Assembly: GCA_964391805.1 (NCBI GenBank)
Contig: CAYMNK010000003.1
Span: 124,001 to 188,000, forward strand
Direction: 5' to 3'
DNA: 64,000 nucleotides
Source of the DNA: RUG14300 sp964391805
GTDB taxonomy: Bacteria; Bacillota; Clostridia; Christensenellales; CAG-1252
Positions 9,483-17,616 of this stretch are shown here, in pieces. A program made the position numbers and the translations under genes. Numbering within the stretch: the stretch's first letter is position 1; each line of letters starts with the position of its first letter. Below the pieces are notes generated by a model. The model had not been told where the DNA came from. It did no database searches and was given only the letters and a program-made list of their open reading frames with translations.

Positions 9483-9511
9483 ATTATAATCCAATAGCCT
9501 ATAATTGTCTA
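9483..9511 (-). promoter_or_regulatory. Promoter of the amino-acid ABC operon
   Basis: On the minus strand: TAGACA (9506-9511), 17-nt spacer, TATAAT (9483-9488), about 35 nt upstream of the binding-protein start. Confidence 0.6.
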
Positions 9512-9561
9512 ACGATTTTTGCATATTTTACGCATATTTTTTCAATTTTTTGTATATTCTA

Positions 9562-9575
9562 TCAATTTTTATTCA
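9562..9575 (-). promoter_or_regulatory. Possible ArgR-type operator
   Basis: Minus-strand TGAATAAAAATTGA differs by one base from the TGAAT-N4-ATTCA ARG-box pattern and lies about 50 bp upstream of the -35. More TGAATAAT-like half-sites lie at about 9601-9618. In such AT-rich DNA this could be chance. Confidence 0.25.
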
Positions 9576-9649
9576 TATTTAGTATAAATGTACGCATAAT
9601 TATTCATTATTCATTAATTGAGATTTTTATATATTTTTGACAATATCAT

Positions 9650-9678
9650 TTGCGATGACAAGCAACTTGTGATATAAT
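9650..9678 (+). promoter_or_regulatory. Promoter of the DAHP synthase gene
   Basis: TTGCGA (9650-9655), 17-nt spacer, TATAAT (9673-9678) with an extended -10 TG one base upstream. Confidence 0.65.
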
Positions 9679-9761
9679 TATTTAGCGTTTAACCCGAAAA
9701 CGCATTCTGTGCGGATTACACTTCACACTTCCGCATAAATATTATAAGGATAATTATAATA

Positions 9762-10799
9762 ATGGATTTTATTCGTAAACTACCTATACCTCAGGACATA
9801 AAAAAAGAATATCCGCTAAGTGCAGATATGGCGCAAAAACGACTTGTTTATATTGACGAGTTGAAAAACATTCTCTCGGGCAATGAAAATAAGTTTATCC
9901 TCGTAATTGGTCCTTGTTCGGCTGATTCCGAAGACTCTGTGCTCGAATATCTTACAAGACTTCGCACCCTTCAAGAAAAGGTCAAAGATACCATCTTTAT
10001 ATTGCCGAGAGTCTATACTAATAAACCGCGTACAACCGGTGATGGTTATAAAGGAATGCTTCACCAACCCGATCCCAACAAAGCCCCCGATATGCTTAAG
10101 GGTGTAATAGCGATTCGTAAACTTCACATGCGCGTAATTAACGAAACCGAGTTCTTTGCGTCCGACGAAATGCTTTATCCCGAAAATCATAGATATTTAT
10201 CCGATTTATTGGCTTATGTGGCGGTTGGTGCAAGAAGCGTCGAAAATCAACAACACCGACTTGTAGCATCCGGTCTATTAGAGCCTGTTGGCCTCAAAAA
10301 CCCCACGGGGGGCGACTTACACGTGCTAATGAATTCGGTTACCGCCTCACAACATCCGCACACCTTTTTATATCGTGGCTGGGAGGTTAAGAGCGAAGGC
10401 AACCCATACGCTCACACCATTTTAAGGGGATATATGAACAAGCACGGACAATCGATGCCCAATTATCATTACGAAGATCTCAACTACTTGAATGAATTAT
10501 ATCACCAAAGCAACCTATCCAACCCTGCTGTGATAATAGATGCGAACCACTGCAACTCCAATAAGAATTATCTCGAACAAATTAGGATATCAAAAGAGGT
10601 TTTACACAGTTGCGAATTATCTAAGGATATATTTAAGCTCGTCAAAGGATTGATGATAGAAAGCTACTTAGTTGACGGTAAACAAAACATAGGAGCCGAT
10701 AGAGTATACGGGCAGTCGATAACAGATCCCTGTTTAGGTTGGGAAAAGACGGAGAAACTTGTACTCGAAATAGCGGACGAATATTCGAAAATTAATTAG
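9762..10799 (+). CDS. aroF: 3-deoxy-7-phosphoheptulonate synthase, class I (AroFGH type)
   Basis: First step of the shikimate pathway: phosphoenolpyruvate plus erythrose-4-phosphate to DAHP, in the cytosol. At 345 aa it has the length of the AroF/G/H group. Motifs: IGPCSADSE, the PRVYTNKPRTTGDGYKG PEP-site stretch, GARSVENQQHR, PVGLKNPTGGD, and the metal-site IIDANHCNSNKN and ESYLVDGKQN. The symbol is by family only; paralogue specificity and feedback control cannot be read here. It is a single-gene unit with its own promoter and terminator. Confidence 0.95.
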   Translation: MDFIRKLPIPQDIKKEYPLSADMAQKRLVYIDELKNILSGNENKFILVIGPCSADSEDSVLEYLTRLRTLQEKVKDTIFILPRVYTNKPRTTGDGYKGMLHQPDPNKAPDMLKGVIAIRKLHMRVINETEFFASDEMLYPENHRYLSDLLAYVAVGARSVENQQHRLVASGLLEPVGLKNPTGGDLHVLMNSVTASQHPHTFLYRGWEVKSEGNPYAHTILRGYMNKHGQSMPNYHYEDLNYLNELYHQSNLSNPAVIIDANHCNSNKNYLEQIRISKEVLHSCELSKDIFKLVKGLMIESYLVDGKQNIGADRVYGQSITDPCLGWEKTEKLVLEIADEYSKIN

Positions 10800-10800
10800 T

Positions 10801-10848
10801 AAAAAAACAGCCAAAACCTAACAAAACACGGTTTCGGGCTGTTTTTTT
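10801..10848. terminator. Bidirectional terminator between aroF and mscS
   Basis: AAAAACAGCCAAAACC (10803 on) pairs with GGTTTCGGGCTGTTTTTTT with one mismatch. A/T runs on both flanks let it serve both convergent genes. Confidence 0.85.
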
Positions 10849-10876
10849 ATAAAACGTTGACCGTTTTTTATAACCA

Positions 10877-11701
10877 TTAGTCGTTTTTAACATGTACATC
10901 GATCTGCTCGTAAGGTATGGTTATTCCTTGCTCGTCAAAAGCAACCTTTACACGCTCGAGCATGTCGAACTTTACAGTCCAATAGTCACCGTTGTTACAC
11001 CAAAACTTCGCACCGATACTTAGACGACTTGCAGAGTGCTCCGAAACCCTCGCCGAAGGAGTCGGATCACTAAGAATCAATTCATGTTTTGACGCTATAT
11101 CAAGAATTATAGACTTCGCCCTCTCAAAATCGTCGGCATACGCTATCGAATAGGTTATATCGACTCTACGCGTAGGTTTTTCGGAATAGTTTACAATCTC
11201 TTTAGTAGACAAATTTCCGTTAGGTAGATAAACTACTTTATTATCCGATGTGCGCAATTTTGTATTGCATATAAGTATTTCTTCCACCGTTCCTTCATAT
11301 CCGCATGCTGCTATATAATCGTCGACCTTAAACGGACGAGTTATTAATAATAATACGCCACCTGCAAGATTGGATAATGTGCCGTTGACAGCTAAGCCCA
11401 CGCCTACGCCCAACGATGCGATTAAAGCGGTTATACTGCTTGTATCGATGCCTAAATAGCCGATTAAAGCCACAATTATCAATGTTTTGAGGCCAATCTT
11501 GGTCACATAACTCAATGTCCTATAGATAGTCTTATCTACCTTTTTAGATTCCTCGAGTTTTTTTCCCTTCTTTGCAATCAATCTCGATAGCCAATTGATA
11601 ATCCAAAAAGAAATTACCAATATCACTATCGATATCAACACCTTAATCCCCGTGTTAGTAAGCCACTCTTGCACGGTTTTCCATATCTCTTGCCAATCCA
11701 T
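10877..11701 (-). CDS. mscS: Small-conductance mechanosensitive channel, MscS family
   Basis: Membrane channel that opens on hypo-osmotic stretch; 274 aa, close to E. coli MscS. The N-terminus holds membrane segments (IKVLISIVILVISFWIINWL, TLIIVALIGYLGI). The pore helix is the Gly/Ala-rich ALIASLGVGVGLAVNGTLSN and is followed by the MscS beta domain (DDYIAACGYEGTVEEI, VVYLPNGNLSTKEIVNY) and an alpha/beta C-terminus. It stands alone, convergent with aroF. Confidence 0.95.
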   Translation of the reverse strand: MDWQEIWKTVQEWLTNTGIKVLISIVILVISFWIINWLSRLIAKKGKKLEESKKVDKTIYRTLSYVTKIGLKTLIIVALIGYLGIDTSSITALIASLGVGVGLAVNGTLSNLAGGVLLLITRPFKVDDYIAACGYEGTVEEILICNTKLRTSDNKVVYLPNGNLSTKEIVNYSEKPTRRVDITYSIAYADDFERAKSIILDIASKHELILSDPTPSARVSEHSASRLSIGAKFWCNNGDYWTVKFDMLERVKVAFDEQGITIPYEQIDVHVKND

Positions 11702-11801
11702 AAATTCACCTTTTTAAGTAGTTTCGGATAATATCCGTAAGAATATTATAGCCTCACCACAATCGGTTGTCAACAGGAAGGCAAGAAAGAAGCTGACTAT
11801 C

Positions 11802-12608
11802 TTATGCTATATTTTCAAAAATCACCCAATATCCTTCATAAAAACTTGCAGTAGAGTCAAACGGCTCGTCTCCCTTTTTCGCATAGCATATATGAGTTAT
11901 TTCGGTAGAGTCATAGAGCAAGCCTAAGGATGGCTCCGAATCGTCTCCGTTTATCCATTTAGACCCCGGAAAAACGTTTTCTAACACATCGTTGTGCGGA
12001 TACACCTCGTATTTCTGCTCTATTTCCATAGCCAATGATCTAAAATCATTATCCTCACTCGTCTTTTCGTCGGGAAGAATGTCTAAAATGTTAAAATCCT
12101 CACCTATATCGCGGTCATCCGCCATCACGCTTTCGTCATTTTTTAAAGAGACAACCGTCTCCTCATCGTTATCGCCGTCCGCAATATGCTCATATTCGCT
12201 AACCGTCTCCCTACTTTCAAAAACAGCCTCCGTCTCCAATTGTTCGGTTTCGACGGTCTCTTGTTCAGCATCGTTATCCAAGGTTTTCGCTTTATCGGCA
12301 TCATCGTGAGCATCTACTTTAATTATGCTGTATTTTTGAGATAATTCTATCAGATCCATCGGTACATACAGAGTAGGCGAAGTCATACACAAGATTTTGC
12401 CGTTATAGCACACCGCCGCGGACACGCCGTCAATTTCAAAAGGCGGTAAGCGTCTTTTTAAATATCTCCCGTTGAACGATTCTACATGAACAAATACGCC
12501 CGATTTGAGAATAAACGTATAACTCTCGCCATATGTGTAATGGGTGTTCAATTCAAGTTCGGTGAATCCGTTTTCGATTAGCGCCAACTTGAGTACGCTT
12601 TTAACCAT
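11802..12608 (-). CDS. Protein of unknown function with acidic linker
   Basis: 268 aa. I do not recognise the family. An N-terminal region of about 95 residues (LALIENGFTELELNTHYTYG and following) and a C-terminal region of about 70 residues (WINGDDSEPSLGLLYDSTE, YEGYWVIFENIA) appear folded. They are joined by about 100 residues rich in Asp and Glu that are probably disordered. No signal peptide or membrane segment, so probably cytosolic. I chose the ATG at 12608 because AAGGGGA lies at ideal distance; a start 15 bases earlier would place that site inside the gene. Confidence 0.7.
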   Translation of the reverse strand: MVKSVLKLALIENGFTELELNTHYTYGESYTFILKSGVFVHVESFNGRYLKRRLPPFEIDGVSAAVCYNGKILCMTSPTLYVPMDLIELSQKYSIIKVDAHDDADKAKTLDNDAEQETVETEQLETEAVFESRETVSEYEHIADGDNDEETVVSLKNDESVMADDRDIGEDFNILDILPDEKTSEDNDFRSLAMEIEQKYEVYPHNDVLENVFPGSKWINGDDSEPSLGLLYDSTEITHICYAKKGDEPFDSTASFYEGYWVIFENIA

Positions 12609-12952
12609 ATCGTCCCCTTTCATTATATAGATTTTCTTGTAAAGCATTAAGCTATTTCCCCCTTATCCCCTCAATTATTTTCTTTAATTTTTCGCACTTG
12701 CCTATTATGTTCTTCGAGAACAATCAAATAGGTATTCCGTTTTCCTTTTCTATCGGAATGCGTTATTGTTGTATTTTTATCCGTTTTTTTAGCATCCAGA
12801 GCGGATATTTTTTTAAATTTGCCGAAATTTTGCATAGTATTTAAAAAAATGCACTTTTTTTATTGCCAAAATGCCTTTTTATATTATATAATTATGTACC
12901 GAGATAAAAAATTATTCGCAAACTCTTTTATAGAGCAAATGGGAGAATAAAA
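12609..12952. other. Divergent intergenic region
   Basis: 344 bases, strongly AT-rich. It contains the promoter of the following lipoprotein gene; I see no RNA gene or repeat in it. Confidence 0.5.
12863..12892 (+). promoter_or_regulatory. Promoter of the lipoprotein gene
   Basis: TTGCCA (12863-12868), 18-nt spacer, TATAAT (12887-12892), 60 nt before the start codon. Confidence 0.6.
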
Positions 12953-14380
12953 ATGACTAAAAAAATTATTTTAACTATCAGTATCCTCTTAGTAGCAATT
13001 CTTGCAGTTACCGTTATGGTTGGCTGTGAGTCCTACAAGAATGACTCGTTCGCTTTAGATAGTAACGACGAATCGATCAGCAACGGCGGTTCCGTTGTAT
13101 ACCATGGTGATTATGTTTACTTCATCAACGGCTACAGCGATCTCCTCGATGAGTACCAAGAGAATTGGTTCGGTAATGTCGAAAAAGGTGCTATTATGCG
13201 TCTCAAGAAAGACGACACAGATATGGCTAATGTCGAAATAATCGTTCCTAAGGCAGTTTACAGTACAGCTTCCAATACTGGATTCTCAATCTACGGCGAC
13301 TATATCTATTATGTAACATCATCCGTTACCGAAAATAGAGACGGTTCCGTCAACAGCTCAACCCTCGAGTTTATGCGCACTCGCACAGACGGTCAAGAAA
13401 CCGAAATTCTTTTATCAGTCGATAACGGTCTCAGCACCCAATATAAGTATACTCCTAACGGAATCCTTTATGTAGCCAACAGCAATGTTTACTTCAAATC
13501 CACCGAAGGTAAAATTAAGGCAAAGGACGAGGGCATCGTAGTTGCAGAAGAAATCTCCAACGTTATATTCCCTGTTAGCGAAAACTATAAGAAGGGTTCG
13601 GACAATATTGCCGACTACTTCCTCTACACCAAAGCTTCCGAAGATAACAGCGATTATACCAACGAACTTTATGTTTCTTCCGCTAACGGCGAATTCAATA
13701 AGAAGTTAATCGATAAGAACACATATACCGAAAAGCCTCAAGAGGACCTCAAGAATGCTTTCAGCATTTCCGTTATTGCTAACAAGGTCGTCGACGGTAA
13801 ACTCAATATCGTATACACCAAGGCTTATTATGCATCTACCGATTCTACATCTACCGCTGCAGGTACCTATATGTATACATTCGATTCTACCTTCGATTTT
13901 GACAAGGCGAAAGAAAGAAAGGTTTCTACCGATTCGTTGTCTTCCTTAACAATCGTTGACGAAAATACCATCCTTTCTGCTTCGAGTACATTAACAAGTT
14001 ATACCTATAGCGCTGACTCCGAGTATTATGTTAAAAAGCCCTTCTCTACCGAGTATGCTAAGATCGAAAGCGCAACCGTTGTAGGCGTTCACGATGACTA
14101 TGTTTATATTATCGTAAGCAACCTCTTCAAGAGAATCAAAATCGATATGTCTGAAAATCTTCAAACTGTAGGTTCGGATAAGGTTCACGTTAAGTTTATC
14201 AATCCTGAAATCGTAGTTGACGGTAACAATGCTTACATCTACTACTTCAACGATTCCAATTCTCAATACTTATATAGAATCGATTTAGGTTCTTATGATA
14301 AAGCGCTACAATCTGCTGACAATATCATAATGGGTTATAAGACTCAAGCCGACATCGAGGCTGAGGAATCCGATTCCTAA
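12953..14380 (+). CDS. Lipoprotein of unknown function, beta-propeller-like
   Basis: 475 aa, predicted extracytoplasmic lipoprotein (lipobox MVGC, about Cys25). Repeated short blade-like segments such as GDYVYFINGYSD, GDYIYYVTSS, DDYVYIIVSNLFKRI and GNNAYIYYFND suggest a beta-propeller like the DUF5050 group; this is inference from pattern. GGGAGAAT precedes the ATG. It is a single-gene unit ending at a strong terminator, so its partner or ligand cannot be read from context. Confidence 0.65.
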   Translation: MTKKIILTISILLVAILAVTVMVGCESYKNDSFALDSNDESISNGGSVVYHGDYVYFINGYSDLLDEYQENWFGNVEKGAIMRLKKDDTDMANVEIIVPKAVYSTASNTGFSIYGDYIYYVTSSVTENRDGSVNSSTLEFMRTRTDGQETEILLSVDNGLSTQYKYTPNGILYVANSNVYFKSTEGKIKAKDEGIVVAEEISNVIFPVSENYKKGSDNIADYFLYTKASEDNSDYTNELYVSSANGEFNKKLIDKNTYTEKPQEDLKNAFSISVIANKVVDGKLNIVYTKAYYASTDSTSTAAGTYMYTFDSTFDFDKAKERKVSTDSLSSLTIVDENTILSASSTLTSYTYSADSEYYVKKPFSTEYAKIESATVVGVHDDYVYIIVSNLFKRIKIDMSENLQTVGSDKVHVKFINPEIVVDGNNAYIYYFNDSNSQYLYRIDLGSYDKALQSADNIIMGYKTQADIEAEESDS

Positions 14381-14406
14381 TAAAAAGAATAAACAAGGTT
14401 TATATT

Positions 14407-14436
14407 AGCTCCGCGTTCTTTGCGGGGCTTTTTTTT
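14407..14436 (+). terminator. Intrinsic terminator
   Basis: AGCTCCGC pairs with GCGGGGCT (one G-T pair) around TTCTTT-like loop sequence, followed by eight or more T residues. Confidence 0.85.
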
Positions 14437-14539
14437 AACAATTATTGGACTGATTTTTATCTCTCAAATCGGCGCTAAAATACAATGGAATTTTTGCTAC
14501 AAAAACTTGCGAGAAAACATATGGCCATTCATATTCATA

Positions 14540-14626
14540 TTAGGGTAAGCATTAGTGCCAAAGCATGTCATCTTGAGTCTGTAGTCGAACCCGTAAGACG
14601 ACGCACAGCGTCGGTATCTTAATCCA
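14540..14626 (+). repeat. Dispersed intergenic repeat, left-type unit
   Basis: Starts TTAGGGTAAG, then CATGTCATCTTGAGTC, GTCGAACCCGTAAG, GCGTCGGTATCTTAATCC. The same unit occurs at 60800-60900 and partly at 63589-63663. Here it stands without its right partner and is flanked by inverted ATATTCATAT / ATATGAATAT. A TATAAT at about 14707, just downstream, may serve the next gene. Confidence 0.7.
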
Positions 14627-14764
14627 CATATGAATATCGACATAAAATTCAATCATTCGACAAGATTATAGTGTCATCGTTTGTAGAATAATGCCGAAAA
14701 TAACGGTATAATATATTTAAGCAAAAACTTTTTTTTTGCAATTTTGATACAAAGGAGATACACC

Positions 14765-15160
14765 ATGAATAATAAAAAAATACAAGCAAAAATCGATAAA
14801 ATGTTGATAGAATTAAAAATTACGCCCGCTCTTAGCGGATTTCATTACATAAAAGAATGCGTGATGATGACTCTAATGAAAGGTGGTAGGGTCGGCGGAT
14901 TATTTAGAGAAATGTACAGGCAAATTGCAACCGAATATTGCACATCACCAAGTTCGGTTGAAAGAGCCATACGCAATGCTTTAGATGTCATTTGGGGAAA
15001 TGCACGGGCAAAAACTATCAATAAAGTCGTAGGACTCAATCTTTACACTCAGTACGACAAGCCGTCCATAACTCAGTTCGTCACCCTATTGGCTGAAAAG
15101 ATTTCGCAAGAATACTACATTACAGACGACGGCGAAATAATGTATATCACGATTCGGTAG
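14765..15160 (+). CDS. Stand-alone Spo0A-type DNA-binding domain protein
   Basis: 131 aa that align by pattern to the C-terminal effector domain of the sporulation regulator Spo0A: ITPALSGFHYIKECV, the recognition-helix region ATEYCTSPSSVERAIRNALD, and a final TQFVTLLAEKIS. The usual N-terminal phosphoacceptor receiver domain is absent, so any control would be independent of phosphorelay. Likely a DNA-binding regulator in the cytosol. I chose the ATG at 14765, which AAAGGAGA precedes at 6 nt; an upstream in-frame TTG lies before the ribosome site. Target genes are unknown. Confidence 0.8.
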   Translation: MNNKKIQAKIDKMLIELKITPALSGFHYIKECVMMTLMKGGRVGGLFREMYRQIATEYCTSPSSVERAIRNALDVIWGNARAKTINKVVGLNLYTQYDKPSITQFVTLLAEKISQEYYITDDGEIMYITIR

Positions 15161-15192
15161 AACGATTAACCTTATTGTCATTATAAAACTAT

Positions 15193-15708
15193 TTATTGTT
15201 CAATATCAATTTCATACTTGTCATCTATAAGCAAATAATTGACGCCATGTTTTTGAGCAAGTTCCAATATCCGTGCATTCTCAGCAAACACACTTTGCAT
15301 AGTACAGCAATCATCATCTAATCGGTTTTCTATGTCCCTTGCATGCTTTTTAATATCCGCAAAGTGATTTTTTATATAGTTATCGCTCATTATAAGGCAG
15401 TAATATTTAATGTCTTTGAGGTATTCCTTTTCAAAATCTCCTTTCCAATCAAACGGAATATAGCAACCTTCGACAATTAAGTTTTGCTTATTTTCAATGA
15501 CAGTTTTAATCATTTCGCGGACAATGGGCCATAAATATGCCGTGAGTTCATCCTCACTACTCATCGGCGAAAGATTTGTGTTTCCACTACGAATTAACCC
15601 CATTTTCAAGTGGTCAATCGATAAATACGGATATTTATATTTTTCGAGCAGTTTTTGTGCAAGTACTGTTTTACCCGTGTGAGATGCTCCTGTAATTAAA
15701 ACAATCAT
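15193..15708 (-). CDS. P-loop kinase / AAA-type small NTPase
   Basis: 171 aa. Walker A is GASHTGKT at 7-14, followed by a DHL kinase-like segment (YLSIDHLKMGLIRSG) and a later IVEGCYIP strand, the layout of nucleoside- or adenylate-kinase-like P-loop enzymes and zeta-toxin relatives. The substrate cannot be told; a C-terminal lid region is short. No toxin/antitoxin partner is visible: the gene is alone, with AGGTGA as ribosome site. Probably cytosolic. Confidence 0.65.
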   Translation of the reverse strand: MIVLITGASHTGKTVLAQKLLEKYKYPYLSIDHLKMGLIRSGNTNLSPMSSEDELTAYLWPIVREMIKTVIENKQNLIVEGCYIPFDWKGDFEKEYLKDIKYYCLIMSDNYIKNHFADIKKHARDIENRLDDDCCTMQSVFAENARILELAQKHGVNYLLIDDKYEIDIEQ

Positions 15709-16045
15709 TATTTCACCTACAAATTACAATTTTTATCGATTTTATTATACCACAAAATATGATGTTTTTCAATATATTCACTCCCCTATGCCGGAAAATA
15801 TTAGAAAAAGAAAATTACCATATCTCTTTATAACCTTTTGTTCCATTAATCCATCTATCGTTCCGTTAAAACGCCTTTGTATCGTTGATAAATCCTTCAT
15901 CCTGTAGTTCTTTAAGTAATAATAAAAAGCCCCGTAAAACCGCCAAATAATACGCCTACAACCTCTTACACTACAGATAGGAAAATAGCTCCTTTATGCA
16001 AAGAAAAAAGGGGCTGTAAAAAAAGTCCCTGTGATTTTTTGATTT
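15709..16045. other. Intergenic region with no recognisable gene
   Basis: 337 bases. Apart from a hairpin near 15982-16015, the minus strand between about 15790 and 15970 keeps short broken reading stretches, which could be a decayed gene, but nothing I can name. Confidence 0.35.
15982..16015 (-). terminator. Probable terminator of the kptA operon
   Basis: AGCTCCTTT and AAAGGGGCT form a 9-bp stem with one wobble; on the minus strand it is followed by ATTTTC. Moderate strength. Confidence 0.5.
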
Positions 16046-16585
16046 TTAGATTTTTTCATTCGGAAATTCGATATACTCGGGCGGAACGTATTCCGTAAGC
16101 CACACCGTAGCGGAATGATAAAAAGCATATCCGTCGTCTTCCATTTTTCTTGCATTAACTTTTAGCACTATCGGTTCTCCGTGCCGTGCTCCGACGGAAC
16201 GGGCAACATCTTCATTGCAAGATAAATGAACGTAATTGCGGGTTCTTTTTCGAATTCCCTCGTTCAGTATTCTGTTTACATAGTTTATAGACGTACCGTG
16301 ATATAACGTTTCCGGTGGCGAAGAAGGATTTATAGCTAAATTTACAGGGAAAGAATGTCCGTAATTCGCCCTAATTTTTGTTTTATCGGCATTAAAAGAA
16401 TACCTGTTTTTAGCGTCATTTCTTACAATTTCTTCCAATCCGTGAAAATCGATAAAGACTCCGTTGTTATTGAATTTTTCAATCAACTCCGCAACGTCGG
16501 CGTAACCGTTTTCGTCTAAAATAATACCTATAGATTCGGGCTTATGCCGTAAAATAAAAGATACTCGCTTACTTATACTCTTCAT
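16046..16585 (-). CDS. kptA: RNA 2'-phosphotransferase KptA (Tpt1 family)
   Basis: Transfers the 2'-phosphate at an RNA splice junction to NAD+, giving ADP-ribose 1'',2''-cyclic phosphate and nicotinamide. 179 aa, normal length. N-terminal winged-helix part has SFILRHKPESIGIILDENGY and the C-terminal ADP-ribosyltransferase-like part has LYHGTS, VHLSCNEDVARSVGARHG and the FYHSATVWLTEYVPPEYI end. In bacteria its natural substrate is not settled. It is the last gene of a tight trio (6 nt after the small protein). Confidence 0.93.
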   Translation of the reverse strand: MKSISKRVSFILRHKPESIGIILDENGYADVAELIEKFNNNGVFIDFHGLEEIVRNDAKNRYSFNADKTKIRANYGHSFPVNLAINPSSPPETLYHGTSINYVNRILNEGIRKRTRNYVHLSCNEDVARSVGARHGEPIVLKVNARKMEDDGYAFYHSATVWLTEYVPPEYIEFPNEKI

Positions 16586-16591
16586 AAATCC

Positions 16592-16774
16592 TTATTTTAA
16601 TCTTGAAAAATCCGCATTTGTAAGGTCAAGACCTGTTTCTTCGAGAACATCACGAACTTCATCGAGTAATTTTACCCCGCCCTCAACCAACGCTACAATA
16701 AATAATGGCAAAAATGCCCTGTTTTGTATTTCGTTTTGATGCTTTTTTAAAAGTTTTTGTACTCTGTCACTCAT
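16592..16774 (-). CDS. Small protein of unknown function
   Basis: 60 aa, charged N-terminus (SDRVQKLLKKHQNEIQNRAF) then a hydrophobic LPLFIVALVEGGVKLLDEV and the end LDLTNADFSRLK. No family recognised. The ATG at 16774 has AAGGAGA at good distance, so this start was chosen over an upstream in-frame codon at 16837. It lies between the HhH-like gene and kptA, spacings 71 and 6 nt, and may be co-transcribed with them. Confidence 0.6.
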   Translation of the reverse strand: MSDRVQKLLKKHQNEIQNRAFLPLFIVALVEGGVKLLDEVRDVLEETGLDLTNADFSRLK

Positions 16775-16845
16775 TTTATTTCTCCTTTTATTTAGCAAAT
16801 AACGCCCAAAGATAAAAATCAATTTTTTTGACTTCAAAAATATTA

Positions 16846-17448
16846 CTACTTAACAGTATTCCCATTTTCTATATCAATTTGATACAGCACCTTATCTATA
16901 TCGCTAAAATTGATAATTTTCTGGCAACGTTTATCGTAAAAATCATAAACTTTCTCTACATATTTTAAATATCCTTCTGGATTAATGTTTGTGGACATTT
17001 CTTCACAATAAATTACACGATACGCCCTTTTATCTATGATGGGAAACGCATTTGGCATAAACATATTCAAAATGGTACTTGCCATTGCAACACTAATCCC
17101 TGTTGTTTTTAAAAGCCCTTCAAATACCTTCTTAATCTTTTCTTCGTGGGCCTTTATATCTTTAAACTTAATATCCTTATACCCGTTTATGGTTTGAGAA
17201 AGCAAGTATATATCTTTTATTAATTCATCGTTCCGTTCAATACGACGATTAATTTTCCACAACACAATCGAATTGATAATATCTTGGTTTTCACGTGGGT
17301 TCGAAAAATTGCAATTCGCTATTCTATCAATAATTTCTTTCCGGCTTTCGAGTTCCTTATTGTCATCATAAGAATAATGTTCAAGTATTTCTCCATACTC
17401 AATGTTATCAAAATCATAGCTATAAATAATCTGGCCTTTTTTTGTCAT
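16846..17448 (-). CDS. Helix-hairpin-helix-like protein, distant DNA-glycosylase fold
   Basis: 200 aa. The C-terminal half contains TTGISVAMASTILNMFMP, then AFPIIDKRAYRVIY. This matches the pattern of HhH-GPD glycosylases: a glycine hairpin, then an Asp followed by an Arg in the helix after it. The N-terminal half (NDELIKDIYLLSQTINGYKD) is helical. Activity is not shown: the lysine used by bifunctional glycosylases is not evident, and such proteins are usually listed only as hypothetical. GGAGG precedes the ATG. It leads the minus-strand trio with the small protein and KptA. Confidence 0.5.
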   Translation of the reverse strand: MTKKGQIIYSYDFDNIEYGEILEHYSYDDNKELESRKEIIDRIANCNFSNPRENQDIINSIVLWKINRRIERNDELIKDIYLLSQTINGYKDIKFKDIKAHEEKIKKVFEGLLKTTGISVAMASTILNMFMPNAFPIIDKRAYRVIYCEEMSTNINPEGYLKYVEKVYDFYDKRCQKIINFSDIDKVLYQIDIENGNTVK

Positions 17449-17616
17449 CCTTTACATCCTCCGTATATTTAAAGGAAACAACCATTCGGTCATCTCAAGT
17501 CATTTTCTAACAAACTCCTAAGTTTATTATTTATATAGTACCATATAATACTTGCAATTACAAGATAGCTTGCAAATATTTGCTCAAAAATCTTGATTTC
17601 CGATTAATTAAGATAA

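Larger units (their letters stand above)
9450..9761. other. Divergent intergenic region, amino-acid operon / DAHP synthase
   Basis: 312 AT-rich bases holding the two divergent promoters and a possible ArgR-like box listed separately. The DAHP synthase leader (9686-9760) has a small hairpin from GTGCGGA and TTCCGCA, but I see no terminator or T-box features. Confidence 0.5.

Noticed and set aside
9686..9760. Riboswitch or T-box leader before DAHP synthase
   Set aside because: Too short, with no T-box sequence and no antiterminator/terminator pair.
15193..15708. Zeta-toxin of a toxin-antitoxin pair
   Set aside because: P-loop kinase fold fits, but no epsilon-type antitoxin gene is adjacent and the zeta-specific residues cannot be confirmed.
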